Made by a program: the position numbers and the translations under genes. Positions 15,364 to 25,030 of a DNA stretch of 64,000 bases are shown here, piece by piece. The notes below the pieces were generated by a model, which was not told the origin of the DNA, did not search any database, and worked only from the letters and a program-made list of their open reading frames with translations. Source of the DNA: Coleofasciculus sp040219735 (lineage in GTDB: Bacteria > Cyanobacteriota > Cyanobacteriia > Cyanobacteriales > Coleofasciculaceae). The stretch is from NCBI GenBank assembly GCA_040219735.1, contig JAVJRX010000012.1; one strand, written 5' to 3'. Position 1 is the stretch's first letter. Every line of letters begins with the position of its first letter.

Positions 15364-17646
15364 TTATAAGAATCTCAATGGTGGAGCGCCTGAACTAGCT
15401 GAAATTACCTGACCAATAATACAACTTTGTTTATATCCTAATTCTTGCAAAACTTTCTCACAGTTTACCGCTTGATCCTCCGGAATTGTTGCCAATAACC
15501 CGCCAGAGGTTTGCGGATCAAAAAGCACTGGATAATTGGCGCGATCGCAAATCTCTTCTTGATTGCTGATAAACCTTGCAGCTTGTACATTCTGGGGATA
15601 CAGCGAACTGACAATTCCCTGTTCCACAAGTTCCGTCACCCCCTCCAGGATGGGAATTTTATCCCACTCTAATTCCACCGCCACTCCCGATGCTTGCACC
15701 ATTTCTACCAAATGTCCCACGCATCCAAACCCAGTCACATCGGTACAAGCGGTAACACCATGATCCCTAAATACTTTAACCGCTTCCTGATTCGATAACA
15801 GCATCGACTCAACCGCCTGATCAATCCAGCGCCCTTTTGCCTGTAAACGCTTATGAGCAGCAAATAATATCCCGGTTCCTAAACCTTTAGTGAGAATTAA
15901 CTGATCACCCGGTTTCATTCCACTTTTTTTAAGGATTTGCTGAGGATATACTAACCCATTACAGGATAAACCAAACGTTAATTCTGCCCCTTCTGTTGTA
16001 TGTCCTCCCACCAAAGGTGCTTGTACTTGAGAGAGTACCTTCATCGCCCCCGATAATAATTGATAGAGGGTTTCCTCCTGTTTTTCTGCTGTTCCATAAG
16101 GAACCGTTACCATTGCTAAAACACTCTGAGGCGTCGCACCCATGGCAAATAAATCGCTGAGACAGTGATGGGTGCTAATTTGTCCAAAGATAAAGGGATC
16201 ATTGATTAAGGTACGAAAATAATCAATTGTTTGCACTAATAGTTTATCGGCGGGAACTTTGATCACCGCTGCATCATCTGGCGTTCCCAATCCGAGAATA
16301 ATATCCTCTGGCGTGGGGAAAGGATACTCATCCTGCAACCGTTTTAACACTCGTTCTAGGGTAGTGCTACCCACTTTAGAACCACATCCGGCGCAATACA
16401 TGGGTGGGGTGTTTTCCGGCTTCTTTAGAAGGGTAGATTTCGTCAAGTTTTGGGTTTTATCCGGGAGATTCTTCCCAGGTGTCATTGCTGGCAAATCCCT
16501 AAATTGCCTCATAAACTTGCGATCAATATGATCCTTCCAACGCCATAGTAGTCGAGAGTGCCAGCCAAAGGAACCCCAGGATGCGATCGCGCCGCCATCA
16601 CCGGTTCCAATTAAACTCAAATACCGCCGTTGGGGTTGATAAGGATTTAGTGCTTTTCCCTGTAAAAAGCGACGCAAATTTCCGACTAAAGGCTTCCCTT
16701 GACGCACCGCAAATACCCCAGCTTTAGGGCGAGGATGATTCACCATGGTGGCGATATCACCGGCGGCAAAAATATGAGGATGAGAGAGGGATTGTAACGT
16801 ATCGCTAACTGAAATAAAACCCTTGGAATTGGTATGAATTCCTGATTCAGCTATCCAACTGGGCGCAGCGGCTTGGGTTACCCAGAAGCTGTAATCGCAA
16901 TCGACAACTAAACCTGACTCACAGCAAATTTTATCTGGCAATATCTGAGAAACGGTTTCCCCTAGATGTACCTGAATTCCCCGCTTCTTTAGCAGCTTTT
17001 GAACATATCGCTGCACCCAGGAATTATGACCGGGTAATAGTTGCTTTCCCCGATGAAACAAATGGATTTTTACAGAGGTGCTATAGCGCGTCTCTACATC
17101 ATTAATACGCCGTTGCATCGTCATTGCCAGTTCCACGCCACCTGCACCACCGCCAACAATTCCTAAACTCAGAGATTGCTGAGGATGTTGGCTAATTGTT
17201 TCGATTATTTGATTCCACCGCGTTAGAAATTGGGGAACGGGTTTGGCGGGAATCGCGTAGTTAGCTACGCCAGGAATCGATTCTTTCGCCGGGGTACTTC
17301 CAATATCAATGGATAAGACATCAAAGGCAACGGGAGGACGATTTGCACAGATAACTTTATTCGAGTTTAAATCCAAACCTACGGCTTTATCAATATATAA
17401 TTGAGCGCCAGCAAATTGGGCAAGGCGTCGCAAATCAATATGACATTCATCAAAGGTATAAAACCCAGCCACATGACCCGGTAACATCCCGGAATAGGGT
17501 GTATAAGAAACATTGGTAATCAGGGTCAAGCGCACTCCGGGCAAGGGATTCATCCCCAACATCCGCAGTGCGATCGCGTGGCTATGACCGCCGCCAATCA
17601 GGACTAAGTCTTTGTCCTTTGTCCTTTGTCCTTTGTCCTTTGTCAT
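15364..17646 (-). CDS. selD: Fused FAD/NAD oxidoreductase and selenide, water dikinase (SelD)
   Basis: 760 residues. Residues about 13-380 form a pyridine-nucleotide-disulfide-type oxidoreductase (LVLIGGGHSH, SLGIVGGGAGGVELAM, HIFAAGDIATM). Residues about 410-750 are SelD, with CAGCGSKVG near 416-424, LGTPDDAAVIKV, VGGHTTEGAELTFGL and FDPQTSGGLL. SelD makes selenophosphate from selenide and ATP. The active-site Cys position is kept, while the second Cys of the E. coli GCGC pattern is Ser. The fused layout is familiar in cyanobacteria. The only plausible start (17646) is joined directly to five heptamer repeats, which encode TKDKGQRTKDKD. Confidence 0.93.
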   Translation of the reverse strand: MTKDKGQRTKDKDLVLIGGGHSHAIALRMLGMNPLPGVRLTLITNVSYTPYSGMLPGHVAGFYTFDECHIDLRRLAQFAGAQLYIDKAVGLDLNSNKVICANRPPVAFDVLSIDIGSTPAKESIPGVANYAIPAKPVPQFLTRWNQIIETISQHPQQSLSLGIVGGGAGGVELAMTMQRRINDVETRYSTSVKIHLFHRGKQLLPGHNSWVQRYVQKLLKKRGIQVHLGETVSQILPDKICCESGLVVDCDYSFWVTQAAAPSWIAESGIHTNSKGFISVSDTLQSLSHPHIFAAGDIATMVNHPRPKAGVFAVRQGKPLVGNLRRFLQGKALNPYQPQRRYLSLIGTGDGGAIASWGSFGWHSRLLWRWKDHIDRKFMRQFRDLPAMTPGKNLPDKTQNLTKSTLLKKPENTPPMYCAGCGSKVGSTTLERVLKRLQDEYPFPTPEDIILGLGTPDDAAVIKVPADKLLVQTIDYFRTLINDPFIFGQISTHHCLSDLFAMGATPQSVLAMVTVPYGTAEKQEETLYQLLSGAMKVLSQVQAPLVGGHTTEGAELTFGLSCNGLVYPQQILKKSGMKPGDQLILTKGLGTGILFAAHKRLQAKGRWIDQAVESMLLSNQEAVKVFRDHGVTACTDVTGFGCVGHLVEMVQASGVAVELEWDKIPILEGVTELVEQGIVSSLYPQNVQAARFISNQEEICDRANYPVLFDPQTSGGLLATIPEDQAVNCEKVLQELGYKQSCIIGQVISASSGAPPLRFL
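17610..17644 (-). repeat. Five perfect heptanucleotide repeats inside the selD 5' end
   Basis: Five exact CTTTGTC units (plus strand) abut the start codon (CAT, 17644-17646). Because the unit is 7 bases, gain or loss of one copy shifts the selD frame. No alternative in-frame ATG or GTG is seen before the FAD-binding motif. Confidence 0.85.
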
Positions 17647-17982
17647 TGGTCAGGGGTTGACACTTATATGCCTAATTTAACATAGTTAAGTTTCTTTAGA
17701 CTAACCCATTTATAATTATTGGCTTTGATTTGATTATCCTAATAGTAGGTTAGACCCTTGGAACGCGACCCAATAATAGCTAGGTTTAGCTCGTTGGGTT
17801 TCAATCCGTTCAACCCAACCTACAACAGTAACTATGTTCCTATATTTAGGTTTGCTCAAACAAATACTTCATCCAATATTTATATTCATCTAATTTTTAT
17901 AAAGTTTCAATGAAGTCAGAGACGAAGGATTCACTACACTTATATAATTTTGCTTACCTAGAGTCTTATTTCATGCCAACAA
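17647..17982. promoter_or_regulatory. Divergent spacer
   Basis: A 336-base spacer between selD and the divergent PEP-CTERM gene. It is AT-rich near 17850-17950, where TATAATTT at 17941-17948 could be a -10 element for the rightward gene. It also carries short imperfect palindromes. No RNA gene is seen. Confidence 0.35.
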
Positions 17983-19374
17983 ATGCTCAATCGTTCCAAT
18001 CTATTACTCGGTAGTCTAACCTCCCTAATTGTATCCTTAATTTTCACTTCTCCAGCCGCTGCCGTTCAACTGACCGGACGTGCTATTCTTGGGGCAGATA
18101 CATTCGCCCCAGGTCCCACCTCAGGACAACAAAGTTCTATCCCTTTTACCGATCAACAACCCGTGCAGGGCTTTTCGGCTGTTTTACCGGGACCCAAACC
18201 CGGAACCTTTCGGGTTATGGTAGATAACGGTTTTGGCAGTAAAAGCGATTCGGCTGACTTTCTGCTGCGGGTTTATGCCGTCGAACCCGATTTTACCACA
18301 GGTCAAGTTTTCCCGGTTAATTTCCAAACGGGCGAACGACTGACTCGCTTTAGCAATGAAAGTTTTTTACAGTTAAATGATGGGAACAATCAGATAGATT
18401 TTCCAATTATTGCCGAACAATCCTTTTATCCAGAAACCACCATTCCTGTAGACCCAAATGTTCAATCCAATCGCTGGTTAACTGGTGCTGATTTTGACAT
18501 CGAATCCTTCCGTCAAGCGAGTGATGGAACCTACTGGTTTGGTGATGAATTTGGTCCCTTTCTCTTTCATGTTTCGGCAGAGGGTCAAGTTCTGGATGCG
18601 CCAATTCCACTGCCCAATTTTCTGGGTTTTGGTGATAACCCCCTAGTTCAATCTCCTGATAATCCCCAATTGGATGGTACAGCCAATTTGCGGGGTTCCC
18701 AAGGATTTGAAGGGCTGGCACTTAATAGCAGTGGCACCAAACTCTACGCTATGTTAGAAGGGGCATTGCAACCTGATGATCAACGCGATCGCCTGCTGAT
18801 TAATGAGTTTGATTTAGCTAGCCAACAGTATACAGGTAAAACGTTTTTCTATCAACGAGATCCCCAAGGTCGAGCGATTGGTGACTTGACGGCAATTAAT
18901 GATCATGAATTTCTGGTCATTGAGCGCGATAACAGGCAAGGTGATCCTAATAATCCTGAATTTACTAGACCTGCTGAATTTAAGCGCATTTACAAAATCG
19001 ACATCAATCAGTTAGATAGTGAGGGTTTTGTCCAAAAAGAATTATTAGTGGATTTGCTGAATATCCCCGATCCCAATAATATCGGGGGTAATGGCACAAC
19101 AAATGGAGTATTTACCTTTCCCTTTGTGACGATTGAGAATGTATTACCTGTGGATGAGAAAACCCTACTGGTGATTAACGATAATAACTACCCATTTTCC
19201 CAGGGGCGTATTCCTGGCAAACCAGATAATAATGAATTCATCCTTGTCCAACTCGATCAACCCTTAAATCTTGCTCCGTCTCAGGCTACCCCTGTACCTG
19301 AACCGATGACTATTTTGGGTTCGGCTGTGGCGTTTGGTTTTGGTGTCTTATTTAAATCTAAAAAAAGGCAGTAA
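17983..19374 (+). CDS. Esterase-like/phytase-like secreted protein with PEP-CTERM sorting signal
   Basis: 463 residues. An N-terminal signal peptide (LLLGSLTSLIVSLIFTSPAA) ends near AAAVQL. The body matches the phytase-like, esterase-like beta-propeller family: GFSAVLPGPKPGTFRVMVDN, LTGADFDIESFRQASDGTYW, SQGFEGLALNSSGTKLYAML and FPFVTIENVLPVDEKTLLVI. The C-terminus has a sorting signal: VPEP, a hydrophobic helix and KSKKRQ. So it is exported, processed by an exosortase-type system and held at the envelope. It probably acts on phosphate or carboxyl esters; the substrate is not known. Confidence 0.88.
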   Translation: MLNRSNLLLGSLTSLIVSLIFTSPAAAVQLTGRAILGADTFAPGPTSGQQSSIPFTDQQPVQGFSAVLPGPKPGTFRVMVDNGFGSKSDSADFLLRVYAVEPDFTTGQVFPVNFQTGERLTRFSNESFLQLNDGNNQIDFPIIAEQSFYPETTIPVDPNVQSNRWLTGADFDIESFRQASDGTYWFGDEFGPFLFHVSAEGQVLDAPIPLPNFLGFGDNPLVQSPDNPQLDGTANLRGSQGFEGLALNSSGTKLYAMLEGALQPDDQRDRLLINEFDLASQQYTGKTFFYQRDPQGRAIGDLTAINDHEFLVIERDNRQGDPNNPEFTRPAEFKRIYKIDINQLDSEGFVQKELLVDLLNIPDPNNIGGNGTTNGVFTFPFVTIENVLPVDEKTLLVINDNNYPFSQGRIPGKPDNNEFILVQLDQPLNLAPSQATPVPEPMTILGSAVAFGFGVLFKSKKRQ

Positions 19375-19476
19375 CTGTTCATTGTGTATTTTAATATCCA
19401 ACTTATCTCTCTCAGGCTAGATTGATTTTCCCGAATCCCAACGGCATAATGAAGAGAAACAAAAGGAGAAACTGTA

Positions 19477-20139
19477 ATGCCCAAGGCGATTATTTTTGAT
19501 GTAGACGGCACTTTAGTTGATTCCGTTGATCTGCACGCTCAGGCGTGGGTTGAAGCGTTTAAACAGTTTGGCTATGACGTGCCTTACGATAAAGTCCGTC
19601 ATCAAATCGGTAAGGGAAGTGAGCATATCATTCCTATATTTATTCCCCAAGAGGAGTTTGAACGCATCGGCGAGGATATTGCAAATTATCGCAAAGAATT
19701 CTATCAAGAAAACCTCCTATCCCAAGTGCGTCCATTTGAGGGAGTGCGCCAACTATTTGAACGCCTCAAATTAGATGGCAAAAAAGTTGTCGTGGCGTCT
19801 TCAGCTAGAACAAAAACCCTTACTCACTACAAAAAACTATTAGAGATTGAAGATTTAGTAGACGGCGCAACCTCTAGAGACGATGCTGAAAAGTCAAAAC
19901 CCGATCCCGATATCTTTCAAGCCGCATTAGATAAGCTCGATGGAGTGACTCCCCAAGACGCGATTGTGGTGGGTGATAGTCCTTATGATGCTGAAGCCGC
20001 CTGTAAAATTAACCTAGATGTTATTGGCGTACTTTGCGGTGGTTTCTCAGAAGCCGAGTTAAAAGAAGCCGGCTGTATGAAAGTCTATCAAAATCCTGCG
20101 GATTTACTCGCTAACTATCATCAGTCTCCTTTGGCTTAA
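19477..20139 (+). CDS. HAD-superfamily phosphatase/phosphomutase
   Basis: 220 residues. HAD motif I is DVDGTLVDSVD (residues about 8-18, nucleophile Asp8), motif II is VVASSA, the motif III Lys is in KSKPDPDIF and motif IV is VVGDSPYD. A cap domain (residues about 17-85) places it with beta-phosphoglucomutase/phosphoglycolate-phosphatase-like enzymes. The substrate is not assignable. A good ribosome-binding site (AAAGGAGAAA, 6 bases before the ATG) fixes the start. Confidence 0.88.
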   Translation: MPKAIIFDVDGTLVDSVDLHAQAWVEAFKQFGYDVPYDKVRHQIGKGSEHIIPIFIPQEEFERIGEDIANYRKEFYQENLLSQVRPFEGVRQLFERLKLDGKKVVVASSARTKTLTHYKKLLEIEDLVDGATSRDDAEKSKPDPDIFQAALDKLDGVTPQDAIVVGDSPYDAEAACKINLDVIGVLCGGFSEAELKEAGCMKVYQNPADLLANYHQSPLA

Positions 20140-20177
20140 TCTCAGTAAATTCTTAATCATCGATCTCACCCCAACAA

Positions 20178-22013
20178 CTACTGAACCAATTTACGAATTT
20201 TCCCATAGGCAATATAAGAACCTCCCTGGGGATTTTCCTTAACCTCATCAACCACATATAATAGTCCTTCCTCTCGAATCGTGCGAGGAAAACGGATGTT
20301 GTAGTCGGGATTATAGCCATCAGAAACCACTCTGGCTCGTAGTTTTTTCCCATCCTTCACACATTGAACCAAAACCCCATCCCCCACCGTATCTGTGGTT
20401 TCTAAATCAGCCGCTGTTCCTTGGGCTTTAGCGGTTTGTAATTCTTTCCCTGGGCGGGCTGTTTTTTGGGTAAATTTTGTTTCTTCTCCGGGTTTAACCA
20501 GGCGGCGAATGTTTCCTGAAGCGCGATAAAACGTACTATTAGCGGATAGGGTAATTTCATCTACGATATAGGTGACACCCTGTTCGCGGATACGGCGAGG
20601 AAACTGCACATTTAAATCAGGATTGTACCCCTCAGAAATGACCCGCACTCGGAGTTTACCACCCGCCCGTTCACATTTAACTAAAACACCACCGTCTGGA
20701 TCAGTCGTCACCTCTAACCCACTGGCTGCGCCTGTTGTAATTCCGCGTAATTTTAAGTCTTCGCGATCGCGGGTTTTGGTTTGATAGGATTGATCGCGCA
20801 TTTCTTTGCGGATTGCCCGATCAAATCGCCGATTTTCTAGACATTGGGCATAGTAGTCCAGTTGGGCAATTTCTTCAGCAATTTCAAAGAATTCGTCTAA
20901 TGTCTTGCCTTTGAGTTCCTCGATAGTTTCCCGCAGTTTAGCCACTGCTTGTTGAAAGTCTCCCTTATCCGCCAGGGAAACGGCTTCATCTTTTAATTTA
21001 GCAATTCTTAACTGAGACGTTTGTTCCAAAACCTTAGGATCGGGTTGGATGTTTTTGGCTTGTTCTTCTGAACCGACGTTTAAGGTAATAGAAAACTGAT
21101 TGCTAATGTCTTTGATACTTCCTGCAACAATCGTTTGATAGTCATACGTCACAGTAGCAATCGCCCTCATTCCAGATTTTGATTGCGGGGAAATCGTTAA
21201 GGGAATCGCTAAGGGCTTTTGTTCAACGCCATACACATCACCCAAGAAAACCTCTACCGTATTACCCGCCTGGGAAAAGCGATAGTTATTTAAAATCTCC
21301 CCAACTTCAACAAACTCTTCCGGCTGTAGCCTCACCCTCAGATTTTGCGCCACAACTGAAACCAAACTTTCCATCTCAATTTCAAACACTTGAGAGGCGT
21401 CGTCTGGAGACTGAATGAAATAGAAATTCCCCCTGGCTGCATTGGCTATGTTAATCAGTAAATCTTCATTAAAATTATTACCAAACCCCAAAGTTGTGGT
21501 CACAATATTCGCTTCGGCTTTTTCTTGTGCTGTCTTCGTCAGCACTTGTGGATCTTGAATCCCATAATTTGCCAATCCATCGGTTAAGAGTAAGACTCGA
21601 TTAATTCGTTCCGGACTTTGGTGGGATTGAACTTGACGACATCCCAACAACCACCCGCCACTTAAGTTGGTGCAGCCCCCTGCCCGAATTTTACCAATTT
21701 TTGTTTTAATGGCGGCTTTATCGCTAACTAATTCTGGGGGAATAATCACCTCGGCGGTATCATCGTAAATCACCACCGAAACAAAGTCATCGGTGGTGAG
21801 ATGATCGATAAGATTTTGTGCGGCTTTAATCGCATATCGCAGGGGTTCTCCCGCCATTGAACCCGAACGATCTAAGACTAAGCTGAGATTGAGCGGACGA
21901 CGAGATGATTTCTCCTGATTTGACTCAGATCCTTGAAAGCTAATCAGTAAGTCTACAGTCGAGGGACTCTCTGCTGCAATTAAAGATTGACTGAGGGTGT
22001 AGCTGGCTTTCAT
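20178..22013 (-). CDS. VWA domain protein with duplicated C-terminal module
   Basis: 611 residues, cytoplasmic. The VWA domain spans about 20-210 with a complete metal site: DRSGS (48-52), the threonine in GGCTNLSGG and a later LLLTDGLANYG. A middle part (about 325-400) is helical (LRIAKLKDEAVSLADKGDFQ). The C-terminal third contains two similar units of about 70 residues, each with G-x-LVxC, RVxSxGYNPDxNxxFPRxIRE and a closing IRxLV. The VWA domain usually recruits a protein partner. The gene follows a caspase-like gene on the same strand, 181 bases downstream, so the two may be functionally paired. Confidence 0.85.
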   Translation of the reverse strand: MKASYTLSQSLIAAESPSTVDLLISFQGSESNQEKSSRRPLNLSLVLDRSGSMAGEPLRYAIKAAQNLIDHLTTDDFVSVVIYDDTAEVIIPPELVSDKAAIKTKIGKIRAGGCTNLSGGWLLGCRQVQSHQSPERINRVLLLTDGLANYGIQDPQVLTKTAQEKAEANIVTTTLGFGNNFNEDLLINIANAARGNFYFIQSPDDASQVFEIEMESLVSVVAQNLRVRLQPEEFVEVGEILNNYRFSQAGNTVEVFLGDVYGVEQKPLAIPLTISPQSKSGMRAIATVTYDYQTIVAGSIKDISNQFSITLNVGSEEQAKNIQPDPKVLEQTSQLRIAKLKDEAVSLADKGDFQQAVAKLRETIEELKGKTLDEFFEIAEEIAQLDYYAQCLENRRFDRAIRKEMRDQSYQTKTRDREDLKLRGITTGAASGLEVTTDPDGGVLVKCERAGGKLRVRVISEGYNPDLNVQFPRRIREQGVTYIVDEITLSANSTFYRASGNIRRLVKPGEETKFTQKTARPGKELQTAKAQGTAADLETTDTVGDGVLVQCVKDGKKLRARVVSDGYNPDYNIRFPRTIREEGLLYVVDEVKENPQGGSYIAYGKIRKLVQ

Positions 22014-22158
22014 ATAGACCGATTGAAGGATTTAGACGGCATTGTTTTATTTTAGCTTAATTAATGTCAACAACTAAAAAATCCTTGTCATGGGAGCATC
22101 TTGCTGGCTACCCATTCCCAACTTAAAGGGGTGACAGCTTAAGGAAATGATATCAGGG

Positions 22159-22187
22159 CGTAGAGACGTTCCGCCGGAACATCTCTA
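22159..22187. repeat. Palindromic intergenic repeat
   Basis: GTAGAGACGTTCC / GGAACATCTCTAC with a 3-base loop, one mismatch. It sits between the caspase-like and VWA genes. The same family occurs at 27979-28006 and inside mutL at 5343-5362. Confidence 0.6.
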
Positions 22188-22194
22188 CCGTTGT

Positions 22195-24435
22195 TCAATC
22201 CGTTTCATCCTCGTCATTGTCATCAAAGAAACCGGGCGGCGGTGGAATATCCGGAACGATTTGAATCGTCATTCCTTGTTCAAACATACAAGAATCTATA
22301 TCCTCATCGTCTAAGATTACCTGCCTATGCGCCCAAGCCAGACGTTGATCGGGAAGTTCAATTTCTACCCAGCCGCCTTTAGTTTGTTTCCCAGTTATCG
22401 ATACTTGTTCTCTAGTGAGATAGGTGATGATATTCTCTCGAAATGATGCCGGATCAGAGCGTACATTTCCTGTGACAATAACTGAACAAGCCGGAGATTC
22501 TGGCGATGCTTCCGGTTCTGGAGAGGGAGACGGTGAGGGACTAGAATTAGTCTCCTTTGGGGATTCTGTCGCTGTGGGAGAAGTTGTTGGTGAGGATACA
22601 ACGGTATCCGTTGAATCGGTTAACGGTTGTACTGAAGCACGATTAAATAAACTAATCAGTAGAACTACTGTCGCTAAACCGCCGCCAATTCCTAGCCAAA
22701 GTAGGAGTTTTTTAGGGGATTTGGAAACCGTCGGTTCAGGATTTAAGAAATTGTTGAGATTTGATGATAATTGGACGCCAGAAGTGGGAGGGGTTTCCGG
22801 TTCCTCTGGCGTTTGCATATACCATTCGGGGATAGAATCGGGTTTTATGGAGTGTCGAGCGGGTTGATCGCCATTGGCTACCGTCGATTCTGTCGTGGGT
22901 TGAGGATGAATAGACTCAGGAGGGGATGGGGGCGCGATCGCACTCTGGTGGTGTTGGGGTGAAACCTCTTTCGGTGTGGAGCCTGGAAGAGGTGGTGCGG
23001 TGGGAGCAACCGATTGAGTGGGTGGGAAGTTATCCTCGGCTTGGGGTGAAACCTCCACAGGTACAGAGACTGAGATAGTGGGTGTGGTGGGAGCAACCGA
23101 TTGAGTGGGTGGGAAGTTATCCTCGGCTTGAGATGACACCTCCACAGGTACAGAGGCTGAGACAGGTGGTGCTGTGGGAGCAACCGATTGAGTGGGTGGG
23201 AAGTTATCCCCGGATGGGGGTAACTCCTCCCTGGGTGTGGATTCCTCTTTTTGATCCAGAATGAGTGGGGAGGAAATCCGACTCAGATACGCTCTAATTT
23301 CGGCTCCCCCTGTTCCCTCCGCTTCCCGATTATTGGCGGGATTCCCTGGGGGAGTTTCCCGGGGTTGCTTTTGTGATACGATTAACTCTTCAATGCCTTT
23401 AATATCTTGATCTCTCAATCCTAAAGACTGTTGCAAATCTTTTAGGAGTTTACGAGACTTGGAATTGAGTGAATTGTCGGCTCGGAATACTTCCCGAAAT
23501 GCTTGCTTGTATCGCTGTAATTTTTCCTGGTACTCCCGATAGGGGGTTAAGACTTGTGCTTCTATCGCGGCACAATCTGATGGGGTAAGCTGTAGACTCT
23601 GTGCTAATGTATCAAGAGCTGAACGACCGCCGACAGAAATTTCACCCGCTCTAATCCAACGTTGTGCTTCTTTGCGATACTTCAGGGTGAGGCGATTTAG
23701 AGGAACTTGACTCAGTGCGATCGCTTGGTAGGGTTCGCTAGCATATAACCTAGGTTTTAAAGCGGGAGCAACGATTTTAAGCTGCTGATAAACATAGTCA
23801 TGAAGTTCCCTAACACAAATCCAATCATCATGATTGCGATCAGCGATTCCCGTTGCTAGTCCCTCGACTAAATAACGAGTGTAATCTGAGGGTTGAGAGA
23901 GTTCTGATTGGTTGAAATAGGGAATGGAACTAAAACAGCTCAGCAGCGCCCACTTTTCACCCGCCAGTTGCTCTTTGAGCCCGACTTCATTATAGTCGTT
24001 TGTGTTTATCTCCCAATCCAGAATATTGCTACAGTAACCATCGATGATCACGATATTCTGCGGACAAGGACTATGCTTAAGTATATCCTGGATTAAACTA
24101 GCCGGAACAACGGTTGCCTTAACTAATTCTTTTTGGGAATGATCATCAGTCATGCGAGTGGCAGTGATGCCAGTGCCTAAATATAGGGTATCATTATAAT
24201 CTTGAATACATTGACCCGAAAAAAACAACAACACGATATCTTCCTCTGAACGCTGGGAAAATAACGTTTCCATGGTTTCCCTCATCACGGGAGGATTCGG
24301 ATTGATGAGCGTTTTTATCTCGTCAAAAGAATACTGCAAAACTCGTTGCATCGCTTCAACAGCGTTAACGGCTCCGGGTACGGGATGAAAACCATAACCG
24401 TACTCACTTACCCCAATCAGCAATGCTATTTTCAC
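22195..24435 (-). CDS. Caspase-like (C14) protein with substituted catalytic dyad, membrane anchored, SH3-like C-terminus
   Basis: 746 residues. A caspase p20-like domain occupies residues 1-215 (MKIALLIGVSEYGYGFHPVP, AVNAVEAMQRVL, DIVLLFFSGQC, NIVIIDGYCSN, ALLSCFSS). The usual SGHG histidine is Gln75, and the Cys of the D-x-C motif is Tyr134 (D132-G-Y-C135), so protease activity is doubtful. A helical region (about 245-350) is followed by a Pro-rich linker with three 29-residue repeats, a membrane helix (LLLWLGIGGGLATVVLLISL) and an SH3-like segment (VRSDPASF, GGWVEIELPDQRLAWAHRQV). The large domain would be cytoplasmic and the SH3-like tail periplasmic. Confidence 0.82.
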   Translation of the reverse strand: MKIALLIGVSEYGYGFHPVPGAVNAVEAMQRVLQYSFDEIKTLINPNPPVMRETMETLFSQRSEEDIVLLFFSGQCIQDYNDTLYLGTGITATRMTDDHSQKELVKATVVPASLIQDILKHSPCPQNIVIIDGYCSNILDWEINTNDYNEVGLKEQLAGEKWALLSCFSSIPYFNQSELSQPSDYTRYLVEGLATGIADRNHDDWICVRELHDYVYQQLKIVAPALKPRLYASEPYQAIALSQVPLNRLTLKYRKEAQRWIRAGEISVGGRSALDTLAQSLQLTPSDCAAIEAQVLTPYREYQEKLQRYKQAFREVFRADNSLNSKSRKLLKDLQQSLGLRDQDIKGIEELIVSQKQPRETPPGNPANNREAEGTGGAEIRAYLSRISSPLILDQKEESTPREELPPSGDNFPPTQSVAPTAPPVSASVPVEVSSQAEDNFPPTQSVAPTTPTISVSVPVEVSPQAEDNFPPTQSVAPTAPPLPGSTPKEVSPQHHQSAIAPPSPPESIHPQPTTESTVANGDQPARHSIKPDSIPEWYMQTPEEPETPPTSGVQLSSNLNNFLNPEPTVSKSPKKLLLWLGIGGGLATVVLLISLFNRASVQPLTDSTDTVVSSPTTSPTATESPKETNSSPSPSPSPEPEASPESPACSVIVTGNVRSDPASFRENIITYLTREQVSITGKQTKGGWVEIELPDQRLAWAHRQVILDDEDIDSCMFEQGMTIQIVPDIPPPPGFFDDNDEDETD
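23000..23216 (-). repeat. Three 87-bp tandem repeats in the caspase-like gene
   Basis: The block beginning GTGGGAGCAACCGATTGAG recurs at 23000, 23087 and 23174, an exact 87-base period. It encodes a 29-residue unit around DNFPPTQSVAPT in the linker before the membrane helix. As it is in frame, copy-number change would only alter linker length. Confidence 0.85.
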
Positions 24436-25030
24436 AACTGGCGATTCCCTAGACTGCTACAACGTTTTGTGCTGCCTAAATTACTACCATCAAGATTTTA
24501 TTCGGCAACTTGTGATCCTAAGTTTAGATTCACTGGTTCCACGAGAGCGGTTGTACATTTTATCTGCTATATTCATGGGTTTTTGCCCTTATTGCGGAAT
24601 CAATTAACCACGTCCCCACGCGGCAAAAACCAGGATATCAAGGCAGATATTTAAATGTGTGTTAGCTTAGACCCTTGATGGTTGTCGTTGAGTACACCCT
24701 GTTTAAACCTTTACTTCTGTTCTATCCGGCTAGACAGGCAGGTATCTACCGAGATTCTATTTTCTTTGGTCTATTTACAAACCTATACATTGATCGTAAA
24801 CTATATTTTTATTTGTGGCTACCATCGCTTTTTTTCTTCTCTCTAGAGTTTGTGGCAATTTGATAGCCAGCATCAAATCCCCCCCCAAATACTGATGCAT
24901 TAGTTACATGTTTCCAGACATTTACCAGGTATCCTGGCAGGGGGCATCTTATTTTATCGGAATGAACTTCGCCGAATAGAGAGACTCCGAAGACAGAAAG
25001 GCAGAGTGAATCGACTCAATTAATTGTTGC
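24436..25030. other. 595-base spacer, no gene supported
   Basis: Open frames here are short and lack protein character. A ten-codon stretch at 24574-24606 reads MGFCPYCGIN, reminiscent of a zinc-ribbon start, but stops at once. AT content rises towards 24850. I see no RNA gene or terminator. Confidence 0.35.

Noticed and set aside
22878..23183. Long Pro/His-rich minus ORF overlapping the caspase-like gene
   Set aside because: It is the shadow of the 87-bp tandem repeat in another frame.
24574..24606. Ten-codon MGFCPYCGIN as a zinc-ribbon gene start
   Set aside because: It stops immediately and no continuing frame restores a zinc ribbon; likely chance.
24675..24863. 62-codon hydrophobic plus ORF as a small membrane protein
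   Set aside because: AT-rich chance frame without a ribosome-binding site or convincing helix pattern.
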